DNA from: Bombiscardovia nodaiensis
Lineage (GTDB): Bacteria; Actinomycetota; Actinomycetes; Actinomycetales; Bifidobacteriaceae
DNA length: 64,000 nucleotides
Direction: 5' to 3'
Assembly (NCBI GenBank): GCA_033127725.1
Contig: AP026798.1
Location: 310,001 to 374,000 of the forward strand
Shown here: positions 45,079 to 53,317 of the stretch, in pieces
How the letters are laid out: each line of letters starts with the position of its first letter
How positions within the stretch are numbered: position 1 is the first letter of the stretch
Translations under genes and position numbers: made by a program
Notes under the pieces: generated by a model
Database searches by the model: none
The model's input: the letters and a program-made list of their open reading frames with translations, nothing else
Told to the model about the DNA's origin: nothing

Positions 45079-46593
45079 TTAATCTAAGCTAGTTGCCCAG
45101 ATGGATTGATTGTTGCCGATAGCGGTTAGGCTCAGCCGTGCTTTTACGCTGGCATCGTCGGGCAGTGTCAGCAGGCGGCCTCGGTAGCTCGTCGTACCCA
45201 GCGTGATGCTCAGACAGGGCAGTTGGGACGGACGTCGCTCCAACTGCCAGCTACCAGTTTGCGGGCCTTGAGGGGTTCCGAGGGAAAAGCTGCCATCGGC
45301 CTTGACATGGGCGATGAGGGGAAGGTTGACGCCCTTTGCGGTATCGAGGCTTACTCCTGCCTGGCCTTTTGCTTCATCGCGGCCGTCGTCGAAGAAGGTG
45401 TTCGGGCGGTGGATAATGACCTCCCAGTCTCCGGCTACCTGAGTGCCGGTTATTTCGCCGCGCTCGCCCTCTGCCCCGGCTCGCACGCCTTGGTAGAGGA
45501 AGGGAGCGACGGTCAGCCAGCCGTCGGTGGTGGGGAGGAGCTGGCGGATTTCGGTCTGGTAGTCGTCCTCGCCCAAGCCAGCGAAACGGGTGTGGTAAAC
45601 GATGAATATGCTGCCGTCATTGTCAACGAAAGCGGAGTTGTGCCCCTGGGAGATTTCGACGCCGTCCGCTTCCTGGGGCCCGGCAGACCAGCGGTAGGTG
45701 GAGAGTAGGCGGATGCCGGTGGAAGAGGTCCAGTTGGCCTCCACTTTCCCAGTCGAAACGGCCGGGTTCCCAGCCTGGTCCAGGTAGGGGCCGGTGATGG
45801 ATCTGGAGCGGAATTCGCGGATTTGGTAGCCGCCAGTGCGCCCCAGCCAGCCGTAGGAGAGGAAGAGATACCACCAGTCCCCGTAGTGGAGCAAGTAGGT
45901 GCCTTCCCCTGAATTCCAATAGCCGCCGGCGAGTTTGACCCCGTAGTAAGCGTCGGACACATCGGGTACGTTCGCGTAACTTTGCCCGTAGTCGCGCAGG
46001 CCGGTAGCGGGGTCGAGGCGAATCATCCAGCAGCCGCCAAACCAGGAGCCAAAGTTCATCCACAGCTGGCCTCGCTCGTCAAAGTTTACGCCTGCGTCGA
46101 TGGCGTTGATGCGGGTGTCGGTCAGCTCCCGGTAGCGCTCTAAGTCGGCTCCCGGGCCGAGTACGAGCGGCACGTCGGTGCGCTCCACGTTCTCCGGGCC
46201 GAAGCCTGAGTAGACGACCGGCCCCACCAGGGTCCAATCGCCGTCCAGGTGGTCGGCAGTCAGGAGGGCGATGAGCGAGCGGTAGCGTTCACCGTTCACG
46301 CTCATGTACATGCACCACTTGCCCATGAGCGGGTTCCAAATCACGTCCGGTGCCCACATATTGCCGGCGATATCGGGATTAGCTTCCTGCTTGGGCCAGG
46401 CCTGCCAAAGGTCGGCGAATATGTGCTCAAAGTCGCGCGTGATGTTGTTTTCCAGGGGTTCCCAGTGGAGCAGGTCCGGGCTGGAAGCGAAGCGGCGGTG
46501 GGTGCCGAAAATATAGTAGCGCCCGCCCTCTTTAGCTATGGCGGGATCGTGAATATAGGCCTTGCCGTCTTCGGCTGCTGCGTGCTCTTCCAT
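45079..46593 (-). CDS. Cytoplasmic GH43 endo-arabinanase-like enzyme
   Basis: A 504-residue GH43 enzyme of the two-domain endo-alpha-1,5-L-arabinanase type: AYIHDPAIAKEGGRYY (catalytic base Asp), NMWAPDVIWN, NAIDAGVNFD, GSWFGGCWMI, GEGTYLLHYGDWWYLF (acid Glu) and GHNSAFVDNDG, then the C-terminal beta-barrel domain (GTSYRGRLLTLP). There is no signal peptide, so it acts on imported oligosaccharides. It is a close paralogue of the next gene on the same strand, which is a lipoprotein. An AACGAT-centred site and TTGACA lie upstream at 46.7 kb. Confidence 0.88.
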   Translation of the reverse strand: MEEHAAAEDGKAYIHDPAIAKEGGRYYIFGTHRRFASSPDLLHWEPLENNITRDFEHIFADLWQAWPKQEANPDIAGNMWAPDVIWNPLMGKWCMYMSVNGERYRSLIALLTADHLDGDWTLVGPVVYSGFGPENVERTDVPLVLGPGADLERYRELTDTRINAIDAGVNFDERGQLWMNFGSWFGGCWMIRLDPATGLRDYGQSYANVPDVSDAYYGVKLAGGYWNSGEGTYLLHYGDWWYLFLSYGWLGRTGGYQIREFRSRSITGPYLDQAGNPAVSTGKVEANWTSSTGIRLLSTYRWSAGPQEADGVEISQGHNSAFVDNDGSIFIVYHTRFAGLGEDDYQTEIRQLLPTTDGWLTVAPFLYQGVRAGAEGERGEITGTQVAGDWEVIIHRPNTFFDDGRDEAKGQAGVSLDTAKGVNLPLIAHVKADGSFSLGTPQGPQTGSWQLERRPSQLPCLSITLGTTSYRGRLLTLPDDASVKARLSLTAIGNNQSIWATSLD

Positions 46594-46696
46594 CGTTTTC
46601 CCTGCCTCTTTCTGTCCCTCGGTATGGCCTGCATCTGTGCGATTGCTGCAGGTAAATCCTGGCGCGGTAGACAGTGCTCACCGCGATATGCTTATT

Positions 46697-46719
46697 TATT
46701 TATCGTTATAAATTGTCAA
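46697..46719 (-). promoter_or_regulatory. TTGACA -35 element and AACGAT operator
   Basis: On the minus strand, TTGACA (46719-46714) is followed at once by ATTTATAACGATAAAT. The core TTTATAACGAT also occurs exactly at 51990-52000 before another GH43 gene. A repressor here would block the polymerase of the 46593 gene. Confidence 0.5.
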
Positions 46720-46844
46720 CAGTTGTGGGTCCAGAACCTTTTGCAGACCCCGGGCTAGTGCGGATCTGCTTCGCCAAGTTCGGGCGCAGTTCCGCACTAG
46801 TCTGCCGCCGGTTGGCCAGTCGACCAGCTGGCCGGTCTACTGGC

Positions 46845-48449
46845 TCAGTACTGGGAGCCCCAGATGCAGAGGTTGGAGCCGATGGCAGAGAAGGTCATGA
46901 CCTGCTTGCCGTCACTCTCGCGCGGGAGCTTGGCAAAGGCGCCCTGGTAGCTGCCCGGGTGGTCACCATTCTTAATCTCCATGCTCACCTGGTTACTGCC
47001 CTCGCTGGCCTTCCAGCTACCGGTCACGTCGCCAGTGATGGAGCCGTCGGCCTTAAGCTCAATCTTTTGGGGTTTGTTGACGCCCCGGTAATCGGTGGAA
47101 TTCTTCTCCGTCACCTTGCGCGGGCCCTTGAAGTACTTGTCCTGCTCGTGAGTGAGCAGCTCATACTTGCCAGTCTCCTGAGCGGCCTTGTAGCCCTTGG
47201 GGTCGGCCTTGGTGCCTCGGTACTCGTAGGGAGCGGCAACCAGCCAGTCGTCGGCAGTGGGCATGAGCTGGCGCACGCGAATCTGGTGCTCTTCGCCCTT
47301 ATCGCTAAAGCGCGTGTGGTAAACGAGGTAAATGCTGCCGTCCGTGTCTACAAGTGCGGAATTGTGGCCCTGGGAGACTTCGATATCGTTCTTCTTGTTG
47401 CCCGACCACTGGTAGGAGGAGAGGAGCTTTACACCGGTAGTGTCGGTCCAATTGTTGGCAGCAGACGAGGCGGAAACGGCGGCGTGGCCTGCTTCGTCCA
47501 GGTAGGGGCCGGTGATGGACTTGGAACGGAACATGCGAATTTGGTAGCCACCCTTTTGCTCCAGGTGGCCGTAGGAGAGGAAGAGATACCAGTAGTCATT
47601 GGCGCGAATCAGGTAGGAGCCCTCACCGGAGTTGCCGAAGCCGCCAGCTAACTTGTGGCCGTAGTAGCCGTCGGAGGCGTTGGCCTGGGTGGGGTAGGTG
47701 GTGGCGTAGTCGCGCAAGCCGGTCTTGGCGTCGAGCTTAATCATCCAAATGCCGCCAAACCAGGAGCCGAAGGTCATCCACAAGTCGCCATTTTCATCGT
47801 ATTTGACTGAGGGGTCGATGGCGTTGATACCGGTGTCGGTGGTGGACTGGTAGCGGGAGAGATCGGCGTCTTCGCCCAAGACTTTGCCTACGTCGGTGGA
47901 GGAGAAGTTGCCGCGATTGAAGCCGGAGTAGACCACGGGGCCTACGTAAGTCCAATCGCCATCGACCTTGTCTGCGGTGAGCATCACGATAACGGAGCGG
48001 CATTCGGCCCCGTTCAAGCTCAAGTACATGGTCCACTTCTTGAGGGCCTTGTTGTAGATCACGTCGGGCGCCCACATATTGCCTTTGACATCTGGGTTGG
48101 AGGACTGCTTGGGCCAATCCTTCCAGATGTCTGCAAAGATTTTTTCGTAGTCGGTGCTCAAATTGTTGGTAAATGGCGTCCAGTTGACCATGTCGGAAGA
48201 CTTGGCGTAGGCGCGGTGGGAGCCGAATACGTAGTATTCCTTGCCGGACTTGACTATGGACGGGTCGTGGACGGAGACGCGCTTGGGCTCGGAGGAGGTG
48301 TTCGAAGCGGTCGAAGCCGTGTGCTTGCTGCTGGAGTCGCTAGAGTTGGTGCTGCCGCAGGCTGCCAGTGCTCCCGTCAGTAGTAAGGCAACGCTTGCCG
48401 CTAGGGCGACCAGACCTGTGCGTAGCGGTTTCTTGTTTGGTGAAGACAA
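46845..48449 (-). CDS. GH43 endo-arabinanase-like lipoprotein
   Basis: A 534-residue GH43 enzyme anchored outside the membrane. The signal ends with the lipobox TGALAAC (lipidated Cys), then a Ser/Thr linker and the same two-domain catalytic unit as the cytoplasmic paralogue (VHDPSIVKSGKEYYVF, NMWAPDVIYN, NAIDPSVKYD, GEGSYLIRAND, GHNSALVDTDG). I chose a TTG start at 48449, because AGAGAGG lies five bases before it and the signal then begins SSPNKKPLRTG, a normal n-region; an ATG at 48515 would add 22 unsuitable residues. It likely releases arabino-oligosaccharides from polymer at the cell surface for the binding protein at 53.3 kb. Confidence 0.87.
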   Translation of the reverse strand: MSSPNKKPLRTGLVALAASVALLLTGALAACGSTNSSDSSSKHTASTASNTSSEPKRVSVHDPSIVKSGKEYYVFGSHRAYAKSSDMVNWTPFTNNLSTDYEKIFADIWKDWPKQSSNPDVKGNMWAPDVIYNKALKKWTMYLSLNGAECRSVIVMLTADKVDGDWTYVGPVVYSGFNRGNFSSTDVGKVLGEDADLSRYQSTTDTGINAIDPSVKYDENGDLWMTFGSWFGGIWMIKLDAKTGLRDYATTYPTQANASDGYYGHKLAGGFGNSGEGSYLIRANDYWYLFLSYGHLEQKGGYQIRMFRSKSITGPYLDEAGHAAVSASSAANNWTDTTGVKLLSSYQWSGNKKNDIEVSQGHNSALVDTDGSIYLVYHTRFSDKGEEHQIRVRQLMPTADDWLVAAPYEYRGTKADPKGYKAAQETGKYELLTHEQDKYFKGPRKVTEKNSTDYRGVNKPQKIELKADGSITGDVTGSWKASEGSNQVSMEIKNGDHPGSYQGAFAKLPRESDGKQVMTFSAIGSNLCIWGSQY

Positions 48450-48499
48450 GATATCCTCTCTTTCTGGCTCACTGCTGAGCCTTGGGGTCACTCGCAGCA

Positions 48500-48515
48500 T
48501 ATACATCGTTGTCAA
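48500..48515 (-). promoter_or_regulatory. AACGAT operator and TTGACA box of the lipoprotein gene
   Basis: On the minus strand the site reads TTGACAACGATGTATA (48515-48500), so TTGACA overlaps the AACGATGTA core. The same core is at 53124-53138. The distance to the TTG start is about 50 bp. Confidence 0.5.
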
Positions 48516-48580
48516 TTGCGGGAGAAAAACCTCCCAGTCCGGCGTTTTCTGCTAGATGACGCTTGAGTATCACTGTATAG

Positions 48581-48596
48581 TTTATATCGTTAGAAA
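48581..48596 (+). promoter_or_regulatory. AACGAT-type operator before the 727-residue GH43 gene
   Basis: TTTATATCGTTAGAAA (reverse TTTCTAACGATATAAA) lies 59 bp before the start codon at 48655. It shares the TAACGAT core with the other sites of the arabinan locus. Confidence 0.45.
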
Positions 48597-48654
48597 AATT
48601 TGGGCGAGTAAGCATTGCTCGCGAGTGTCAAAGGCGAGCGAAAGGAACGGACGT

Positions 48655-50838
48655 ATGGCCGGGCAGCAAAGCAGCAAACTTTCTTCGAGGAGCCAGGAAC
48701 GTTCCCTCTTGTGCTACACGCGGCGGCCCACCAGGCGCGAGGAGGCCAACAACGCTGACATAGCGCTGAGTATGCACCTGGCCCTGCGCTCGCCGCTCGA
48801 CGGCTCCTGGAAACCGCTCAACGAAAATTACGGCATTTTCTTCGCGGCTGGCGTGCCGGTCGTGGGCGTGCCGGACGAGGCTAGAGCTGCCTGCACTGCT
48901 GCCCGGCACTTTCCCAGTGAGCCCAGCGGCCAGCAGGTCAGCAACCCCGGTCTAGCCAACCACGACCATGCCAGCTCGCACAAGGCCTCTGCTTCGGCTG
49001 CTGTGGCTTGGGGTGCCGTCATGCCTGGCGTAGATATAGCCCTCAAAAGCCTGACCGATCCTTGGCTCTTCCGCATGGCTGACGGCTCTTTTGGCCTAGT
49101 AGCTACGCGCACCGACCGCGAGGGCCAGTCCGACGGCTCCGAGCGGGACTCCTTCCTGCTGGCGCTCTCTACAGATTTACTTTCGTATGACCGTCTGGGG
49201 CAGGTGCGGGTCAGCGGAGCCCAAGGGGTGCGGCGTCCGCGTGTGGTCTGGGATGAGCCTGCTGGGCGCTATCTGGTCTTTTTCAACGATGAACAGGGCA
49301 GTGCGCAGTGTGTCAGTACGCCGGACATCGCGGCAGCGGCGGGATCCTCGCTCGCTCTCCTGCCAATGAACTCTACGCTAGCTGCTATGGATCCCGACCA
49401 AAAGCTTGCGGCAGCTGACTATCCCATTGCCGACGTTGTACCCTGCAACGAGCTTGCGGTCAGCGGCAGCGAAGCGCAGGCCCTAGAAGAGCGCTTTGGC
49501 CGCATCTACAACACTGCAGCCGCTGGCCAACCCATCCGACTGAAAGCAGGTGACAGCGCAGATTTGCGGGCGCAACTGGCAGCTGCCAAAGTTCAACTGA
49601 CCTACAGTGACGGTTCGCAGGGCCAGCGGGGAGTAGACTTCGATGCCGCTCAAGTTGCGGCTCTGGAAGCTGACCTAGCGAGCGGGCAGTTCCGGCCTGG
49701 TTCCAAGCGCCTCTTGCAGGGTACGGTCCGCCAGCAGGTGTATCCGGTGCCGTTCGCCCAGGAGCGTGCCGATCCCTCGGTCTTCCCCTTCGATTGGCGG
49801 GGGCAGCGGCTCTTCCTCTTCATCGCTACCGACGATGAAAACGGCAATTGCATAGACCCGCGCGGCGGGCGAACGCATATGCCCCTGCGCGTGGTTGAGT
49901 CTATCGGTGCTTTAAGCGATGCAGCGGGCGGGCGCGAGCAGGAAATTGACCTACTCCGGCGTGGAGACCTCAACAGCGAAGGTCGGCCGATGACCGGCTG
50001 CTTCTGGGCTCCCGAGCTTCACATTATTGGCGGGCGTCTGTCCATCTTATTCATGCCTTGCTTCGATGGAGAGCCCACCAATCCCGATGGAAGCCCCAAC
50101 GACCGCGCCGGCAAGCCGGACATGTGGACCGGCTCCTGCCACATTATGCAGCTCAAGCAAGATGAGAGCGGCCAAGACCTGGACCCGCGCGAGCCCGCCA
50201 ATTGGGAGCAGCCCCGCCCCATCGTCTGCGCCGACGGCAGTGCCTTGAACCCAGTGCAGCGTATTAGCCTGGATATGACGGTCTTTGAAGACTCTGATCG
50301 TTGGTATTACGCCTGGCAGCAGGTGGGCTCAATCTGGATTGCAAGCTTTGACCCCGCCCGCCCAGACCGCATGACCAGCCAGCCGCGCCAGATTGTGGTC
50401 CCCGAGTTCGCCTGGGACAACATGATTGCCGAAGGCCCCAACGCGCTGGTGCACGGCGGCCGTATTTTCCTGATTTACTCCGGCTCCCTGGTGGGCATTG
50501 ACTACACGACCGGCCTGGTGACCGCCCCCGCCGGCCAGGGCGTAGACTTAAGTAATCCCGCTTCTTGGGTCAAGTTGGACTACCCCCTGCAAAAGTCGGG
50601 TATCTACAACGGATCCTGGCAACTGGGCACCGGCCACGGCATGTGGAGCCATGATGAAGATGGCAACCAAATATACGTTTTCCACAACGCTGAATATAGT
50701 GGAGGGGAGTACGGTGGCCGGGATGCGCAAGTGCGACGTGTGCATTGGTCCCGGGAGGGGGTACCTGTTCTCGATATGCAGAGCAGTGAAGAACTTGATC
50801 CCGCGAACGCGCAGGTCCTTGTGGAGGTGAGCATCTAA
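48655..50838 (+). CDS. Large GH43-type glycosidase
   Basis: A 727-residue cytoplasmic enzyme. An N-terminal region (NADIALSMHLALRSPLDGSW to residue 300) contains its own propeller-like pieces (SLTDPWLFRMADG, VRRPRVVWD). After residue 360 a GH43 catalytic domain follows: RADPSVFPFDW (base Asp), FWAPELHIIGG, AEGPNALVHGGRIFLIYSGS (acid Glu) and GTGHGMWSHDEDG. The double architecture is longer than usual for GH43, and the substrate is not clear. The start is ATG 48655 with AAGGA eight bases upstream. The stop overlaps the LacI start (TAATG, 50836-50840), so regulator and enzyme are co-expressed. Confidence 0.8.
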   Translation: MAGQQSSKLSSRSQERSLLCYTRRPTRREEANNADIALSMHLALRSPLDGSWKPLNENYGIFFAAGVPVVGVPDEARAACTAARHFPSEPSGQQVSNPGLANHDHASSHKASASAAVAWGAVMPGVDIALKSLTDPWLFRMADGSFGLVATRTDREGQSDGSERDSFLLALSTDLLSYDRLGQVRVSGAQGVRRPRVVWDEPAGRYLVFFNDEQGSAQCVSTPDIAAAAGSSLALLPMNSTLAAMDPDQKLAAADYPIADVVPCNELAVSGSEAQALEERFGRIYNTAAAGQPIRLKAGDSADLRAQLAAAKVQLTYSDGSQGQRGVDFDAAQVAALEADLASGQFRPGSKRLLQGTVRQQVYPVPFAQERADPSVFPFDWRGQRLFLFIATDDENGNCIDPRGGRTHMPLRVVESIGALSDAAGGREQEIDLLRRGDLNSEGRPMTGCFWAPELHIIGGRLSILFMPCFDGEPTNPDGSPNDRAGKPDMWTGSCHIMQLKQDESGQDLDPREPANWEQPRPIVCADGSALNPVQRISLDMTVFEDSDRWYYAWQQVGSIWIASFDPARPDRMTSQPRQIVVPEFAWDNMIAEGPNALVHGGRIFLIYSGSLVGIDYTTGLVTAPAGQGVDLSNPASWVKLDYPLQKSGIYNGSWQLGTGHGMWSHDEDGNQIYVFHNAEYSGGEYGGRDAQVRRVHWSREGVPVLDMQSSEELDPANAQVLVEVSI

Positions 50839-51920
50839 TGGCCAAGGCTTCTGAAGTCGGAAGCGCACACAGCCCAATGCCAACGATGAAAGACGTGGCA
50901 AAAGAGGCTGGAGTGTCGGTGAAGACCGTTTCCAACGTAGTTAACGACTATGAGTTCGTCTCCTCAGCCACCCGGCAGAAGGTGAACGCAGCGATTAGCA
51001 AGTTGGGCTACGTGGTCAATGTGCCGGCCCGAAACTTGCGCCTGGGGCACACCGGCATGATTGCGCTCGCCATCCCCGACCTGGCCTTGCCCTACTTTGC
51101 ACAGCTGTCTTCGCTCGTGATAGAGGAGGCGAAAAAGCTGGGCCTGCGCGTCCTGGTGGAGCCCACCCTCTACTCGCGCGAGGGTGAGTTGGAGGCCCTG
51201 CACGGCTCCCAACATTCCATGATTGACGGCTTGATTTACAGCCCCCTGGAGCTGGGGATGGAAGATGTCAAGGAGTTGGACGTGCCCTACCCGCTGGTGC
51301 TGCTGGGTGAGCGCATCTTCACCCAGGATGCCGACCATGTGGCTACGGAGAATGTGGAAGGCGCCAAGCACGCCACTACCTATCTGATTAACTCTGGCTG
51401 CCGCAAAATTGCGGTCATTGGCATTCATCCTGGCGAGGAGCTGGGTTCTGCTGCCTTGCGTTTGAATGGCTACAGGGAGGCCCTGGACGAGGCCGGTATT
51501 CCTTTCGACCCGCGTCTGGCCGTGCCCTCGCGCATGTGGCACCGTATTGACGGCGTGAACGCCATGAACGAGCTCTTGGACTCTGGGGTAGTGCCGGATG
51601 GGGTCGTGGCCCTAAACGACATGCTCGCTTCTGGTGCCCTGCACGCCATTCAAATGCGTGGCTACAAGGTTCCTGACGACATATCGGTCATTGGCTTCGA
51701 CAACTCTGAGGATTCCCAGTATCTGTCTCCGTCGCTCACCTCCATTTCTCCGGGCTTGGAAGCGGTAGCCCGTCTGTCGGTTCGGATTTTGAAGGATCGG
51801 ATTGACGGCGTACAGCCCTTGGGCACTCAGCCAGGTGCGCACGTTTTCCGCAAAGTCACGTCCACCCTCGTAGTGCGCAAGTCCACCCGCCCCCTACCCG
51901 ACGGCCAAGTCTCGCTCTAA
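50838..51920 (+). CDS. LacI-family regulator of the arabinan locus
   Basis: A 360-residue LacI/GalR regulator: HTH TMKDVAKEAGVSVKTVSNVVN, hinge VNVPARNLRLGHTG, and an effector domain with DGLIYSPLEL, IAVIGIHPG and SVIGFDNSEDSQYLSPSLT. Translation is coupled to the preceding GH43 gene (TAATG). It lies in the centre of the locus, so it is the best candidate for the protein that binds the AACG(A/T)T-centred sites at 46.7, 48.5, 48.6, 52.0 and 53.1-53.3 kb. The effector is probably arabinose or an arabino-oligosaccharide. Confidence 0.9.
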   Translation: MAKASEVGSAHSPMPTMKDVAKEAGVSVKTVSNVVNDYEFVSSATRQKVNAAISKLGYVVNVPARNLRLGHTGMIALAIPDLALPYFAQLSSLVIEEAKKLGLRVLVEPTLYSREGELEALHGSQHSMIDGLIYSPLELGMEDVKELDVPYPLVLLGERIFTQDADHVATENVEGAKHATTYLINSGCRKIAVIGIHPGEELGSAALRLNGYREALDEAGIPFDPRLAVPSRMWHRIDGVNAMNELLDSGVVPDGVVALNDMLASGALHAIQMRGYKVPDDISVIGFDNSEDSQYLSPSLTSISPGLEAVARLSVRILKDRIDGVQPLGTQPGAHVFRKVTSTLVVRKSTRPLPDGQVSL

Positions 51921-51987
51921 GCGCAGTTTCTGGGCGGGTTTTATCCTGCTCTGTGTCTGTGTGGGGTTCTGAATTGGCTGTCTATTC

Positions 51988-52062
51988 GTTTATAACGATT
52001 ACATAAACTGAGTCTTGAGCATTTCGTCTGGTGGGACGGTGTATATTATAACGTTGTAAGTT
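51988..52062 (+). promoter_or_regulatory. Two operator-like sites before the GH43_26-like gene
   Basis: GTTTATAACGATTACATAAAC-like sequence at 51989-52008 has 6-bp inverted ends, and TTATAACGTTGTAA at 52047-52060 is palindromic in 12 of 14 positions. Both carry the TATAACG core and lie about 100 and 40 bp before the start at 52099. Confidence 0.55.
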
Positions 52063-52098
52063 ATATGTTCTTCAATGATGACTTGACAGGAATGGAAT

Positions 52099-53094
52099 AT
52101 GACGCAATACCACAATCCGATTGTGCTTCAGCGGGCAGATCCATGGGTAGTACAAGAGCAAGGCTCATACTACTTCACCGGCTCGCACCCTAAGTATGAC
52201 CGTATTATTCTGCGCAAGGCTGACCGTATTGATGACTTGCAGCAGGCGGAAGAAAAGACCATTTGGCGCAAGCATGAGTCTGGCCCCATGAGTAGGTACA
52301 TCTGGGCTCCTGAGTTGCACCGCGTGGGCAACGCTTGGTATATCTATTTCGCTGCGGCTCAGGAAGATTTTGGTTCTCAAGACCTGCCTACTCACCGTAT
52401 GTACGTTTTGGAGAACACCGACGACGACCCCCTGTCAGACAACTGGGTAGAAAAGGGCCAAATTCATACGCCTGTCGACTCCTTCTCGCTCGATGCCACC
52501 ACCGAGGTAATCGATGGAATTCAGTACCTGATTTGGGCGCAAAAAGACCCTGCTATTGAGGGCAACTCCAACCTCTACATCGCCAAGATGAAGAATCCTT
52601 GGACTCTGGAGAGCGAGCCTGTCATGCTTTCTAAGCCTGAGTATGACTGGGAATGCATTGATTTCAAGGTCAACGAAGGCCCGGCTGTGCTGCGCCACGA
52701 TGGCATGATTTACTTGACCTACTCCGCTTCCGGCACTGGGGTTCCCTACGCTGTAGGTATGTTGACAGCCAAGCAAGGCTCTGATCTCTTGGATCCGGCA
52801 TCTTGGACCAAGAGCGCGCAGCCGGTATTTAAGACCAGTGAAGCCAACCACCAGTACGGACCTGGGCACAACTCGTTCACGGTTTCCGAAGACGGCAGCC
52901 AAGACCTCATGATTTACCATGCGCGCAATTACACGCAGATTGAGGGAGACCCGCTCTTTGACCCCAACCGACACGCTCGTGTTGGCCTGGTGACTTGGAG
53001 TGAGCAAGGTCCAAGCTTCGGCGTGCCCGAACCAGATGACCGTTGGACACCCGCGACGCGCGATATTCTGCCGCCTGACGGCTCGCACGAGTGA
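52099..53094 (+). CDS. GH43 exo-alpha-L-arabinofuranosidase-like enzyme
   Basis: A single-domain GH43 of 331 residues without signal peptide. QYHNPIVLQRADPWVVQ bears the catalytic base (Asp14), then YIWAPELHRVGN, DATTEVIDG, NEGPAVLRHDGMIYLTYS (acid Glu) and GPGHNSFTVSEDG. Length and motifs match the subfamily that holds exo-acting alpha-1,5-L-arabinofuranosidases (GH43_26). It would release arabinose from imported oligosaccharides. It sits between the LacI gene and the transporter operon, with operator-like sites on both sides. Confidence 0.85.
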   Translation: MTQYHNPIVLQRADPWVVQEQGSYYFTGSHPKYDRIILRKADRIDDLQQAEEKTIWRKHESGPMSRYIWAPELHRVGNAWYIYFAAAQEDFGSQDLPTHRMYVLENTDDDPLSDNWVEKGQIHTPVDSFSLDATTEVIDGIQYLIWAQKDPAIEGNSNLYIAKMKNPWTLESEPVMLSKPEYDWECIDFKVNEGPAVLRHDGMIYLTYSASGTGVPYAVGMLTAKQGSDLLDPASWTKSAQPVFKTSEANHQYGPGHNSFTVSEDGSQDLMIYHARNYTQIEGDPLFDPNRHARVGLVTWSEQGPSFGVPEPDDRWTPATRDILPPDGSHE

Positions 53095-53123
53095 TGTATA
53101 AAAAATAAAAGTGTCCAAACTTG

Positions 53124-53285
53124 TACATCGTTAGAGAACTTGGTAATATTGGGTTTGCAACGTTGCAAACATGTTTCGCGGCTGTAAACAGTTGGCGGCG
53201 TGGACGTGTGAGGAAGCATAACCAGATGTTGCCGACAAAGCGAATGGTTCGGGTGCCAGGTTTGTACCCCGATACATCGCTAAAG
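53124..53285 (+). promoter_or_regulatory. Three operator-like sites before the transporter operon
   Basis: GTTTGCAACGTTGCAAAC at 53153-53170 is a perfect 18-bp palindrome. TACATCGTTAGAGAA at 53124-53138 and GATACATCGCTAAAG at 53271-53285 carry the (reverse) AACGATGTA / AGCGATGTA core. Together they flank the promoter of the binding-protein gene, which suggests tight repression or looping. Confidence 0.6.
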
Positions 53286-53317
53286 CGTTGAGAAATCTTT
53301 CTCAAGAGGAAAGGAAC

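Noticed and set aside
46674..47651. A 325-codon frame opposite to the lipoprotein GH43
   Set aside because: The GH43 on the other strand has all its motifs; the frame on the plus strand has repetitive Val/Ala/Gly content only.
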